DNA from: CAVPEW01 sp050247895 | GTDB taxonomy: Bacteria; Actinomycetota; Acidimicrobiia; Acidimicrobiales; VFJN01 | NCBI GenBank assembly: GCA_050247895.1 | Contig: JBFWTJ010000250.1 | Location: forward strand, 1-5,515 | Direction: 5' to 3' | DNA: 5,515 nucleotides | In this document: one piece after another, positions 4,971 through 5,515 of the stretch | Position numbering within the stretch: the first letter of the stretch is position 1 | Layout of the letters: every line of letters begins with the position of its first letter | Position numbers and translations under genes: made by a program | Notes under the pieces: generated by a model | Database searches by the model: none | Told to the model about the DNA's origin: nothing | What the model saw: the letters and a program-made list of their open reading frames with translations, nothing else

Positions 4971-5515
4971 TCAGGCCAGGACGCCCTCCAGCTCCCGGAG
5001 CGCCTCGTCGAGGTGGTCGACGAGCCGGGGCAGGTCGGGCACCGAGCGGGCGCAGGCGGTCAGGCCGACGCCGAGCCGCCCGGCGGAGCTCAGCACCGAG
5101 ATGTTCAGGGCCTGCCCGTCGACGGGCACCGACACCGGGTACATCTCGTCGAGGCGGGCGCCGTCCCACCAGCGGGGCCCGGCCGGGCCGGCCTGGTTGG
5201 GGTCCACCACGTTGAAGGGCGGCCGGGCCCCCCAGCCCGTGAGGGGCCCGGCGAGCACCCCGGCGGTGCTCAGCGCGCTGAGGGCCAGGGACTGGTTGGT
5301 GGTCGTGCCGGCGAAGCGGGCCTTGCCGGCCCGGGCCGAGGCCGAGATCCGGACCAGTCGCTCGACGGGGTCGTCCACGTCGGTGGCCAGGGTGGCCAGC
5401 ACCGTGGACACGGCGTTGCCCCCCGACCCGGCCTGGTCGGTCCCCCGCCGCGCCATGGGCACCATGGCGGTGAGCGGCGGGCCGGGCAGCGCGCCCCGGG
5501 CCCGCAGGTAGCCCC
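4971..5515 (-). CDS. WS/DGAT-type acyltransferase, C-terminal domain (N-terminus beyond right edge)
   Basis: The reverse strand is open from the right edge to a TGA at 4971-4973, giving 180 residues with no start in the window. The visible part begins GYLRARGALPGPPLTAMVPM and matches the C-terminal domain of wax ester synthase/acyl-CoA:diacylglycerol acyltransferases, which make storage wax esters or triacylglycerol at the inner face of the membrane. Recognisable parts are LTAMVPM, GNAVSTVLATLATDVDDPVE, the FNVV strand, ARLDEMYPVSVPVDGQALNI, SVLSSAGRLGVGLTA and a C-terminal helix PDLPRLVDHLDEALREL. The catalytic HHxxxDG motif lies in the missing N-terminal half, so activity cannot be judged. 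The usual SNVPGP-like motif after the FNVV strand is replaced by DPNQAGPAGP, which is unusual. Internal ATG codons at 5465 and 5456 are not starts, because the homologous frame continues upstream. It may be co-transcribed with the DUF3048 gene downstream. Confidence 0.85.
   Translation of the reverse strand, partial: GYLRARGALPGPPLTAMVPMARRGTDQAGSGGNAVSTVLATLATDVDDPVERLVRISASARAGKARFAGTTTNQSLALSALSTAGVLAGPLTGWGARPPFNVVDPNQAGPAGPRWWDGARLDEMYPVSVPVDGQALNISVLSSAGRLGVGLTACARSVPDLPRLVDHLDEALRELEGVLA

Overview
The window is very GC-rich (by eye about 70% or more), and its coding sequence shows the strong third-position G/C bias of a high-GC actinobacterium. Two features point more narrowly to Acidimicrobiia-type lineages: a Pro/Thr linker made of long Thr runs in an exported protein, and a mix of MMPL, WS/DGAT and DUF2277 genes. 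That placement is an inference from style and family content; no rRNA or other marker gene is present.

Layout, left to right. (1) 1-183, minus: most of a small DUF2277-family gene, cut by the left edge. (2) 193-232: a perfect 15-bp hairpin between this gene and the next. (3) 236-2560, minus: a large MMPL/RND-type transporter, probably starting at a TTG that follows a strong ribosome binding site. (4) 2561-2841: a divergent intergenic region with a 25-bp imperfect dyad at 2672-2696 that looks like a repressor operator. (5) 2842-3612, plus: an exported protein with two copies of a 48-residue helical module and a Gly-rich tail. (6) 3613-3796: a convergent intergenic region holding three hairpins in a row. 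(7) 3797-4909, minus: a membrane-anchored DUF3048 (YerB-like) protein with a poly-Thr stalk. (8) 4971-5515, minus: the C-terminal part of a WS/DGAT-type acyltransferase that enters from beyond the right edge.

The genes do not form one clear pathway. The acyltransferase and the DUF3048 gene lie in the same direction 61 bp apart and could share a transcript. The MMPL gene and the repeat protein diverge from one regulatory region and could be co-regulated through the dyad. Three of the five genes encode membrane or exported proteins (MMPL, repeat protein, DUF3048), and two belong to families that handle lipids (MMPL, WS/DGAT). This suggests an envelope/lipid neighbourhood, but no substrate can be read from the sequence.

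I see no tRNA, rRNA, CRISPR array, insertion sequence or prophage feature. The most useful new leads are the operator-like dyad, the duplicated helical module, the extra membrane hairpin in the MMPL protein, and the run of hairpins between the convergent genes.
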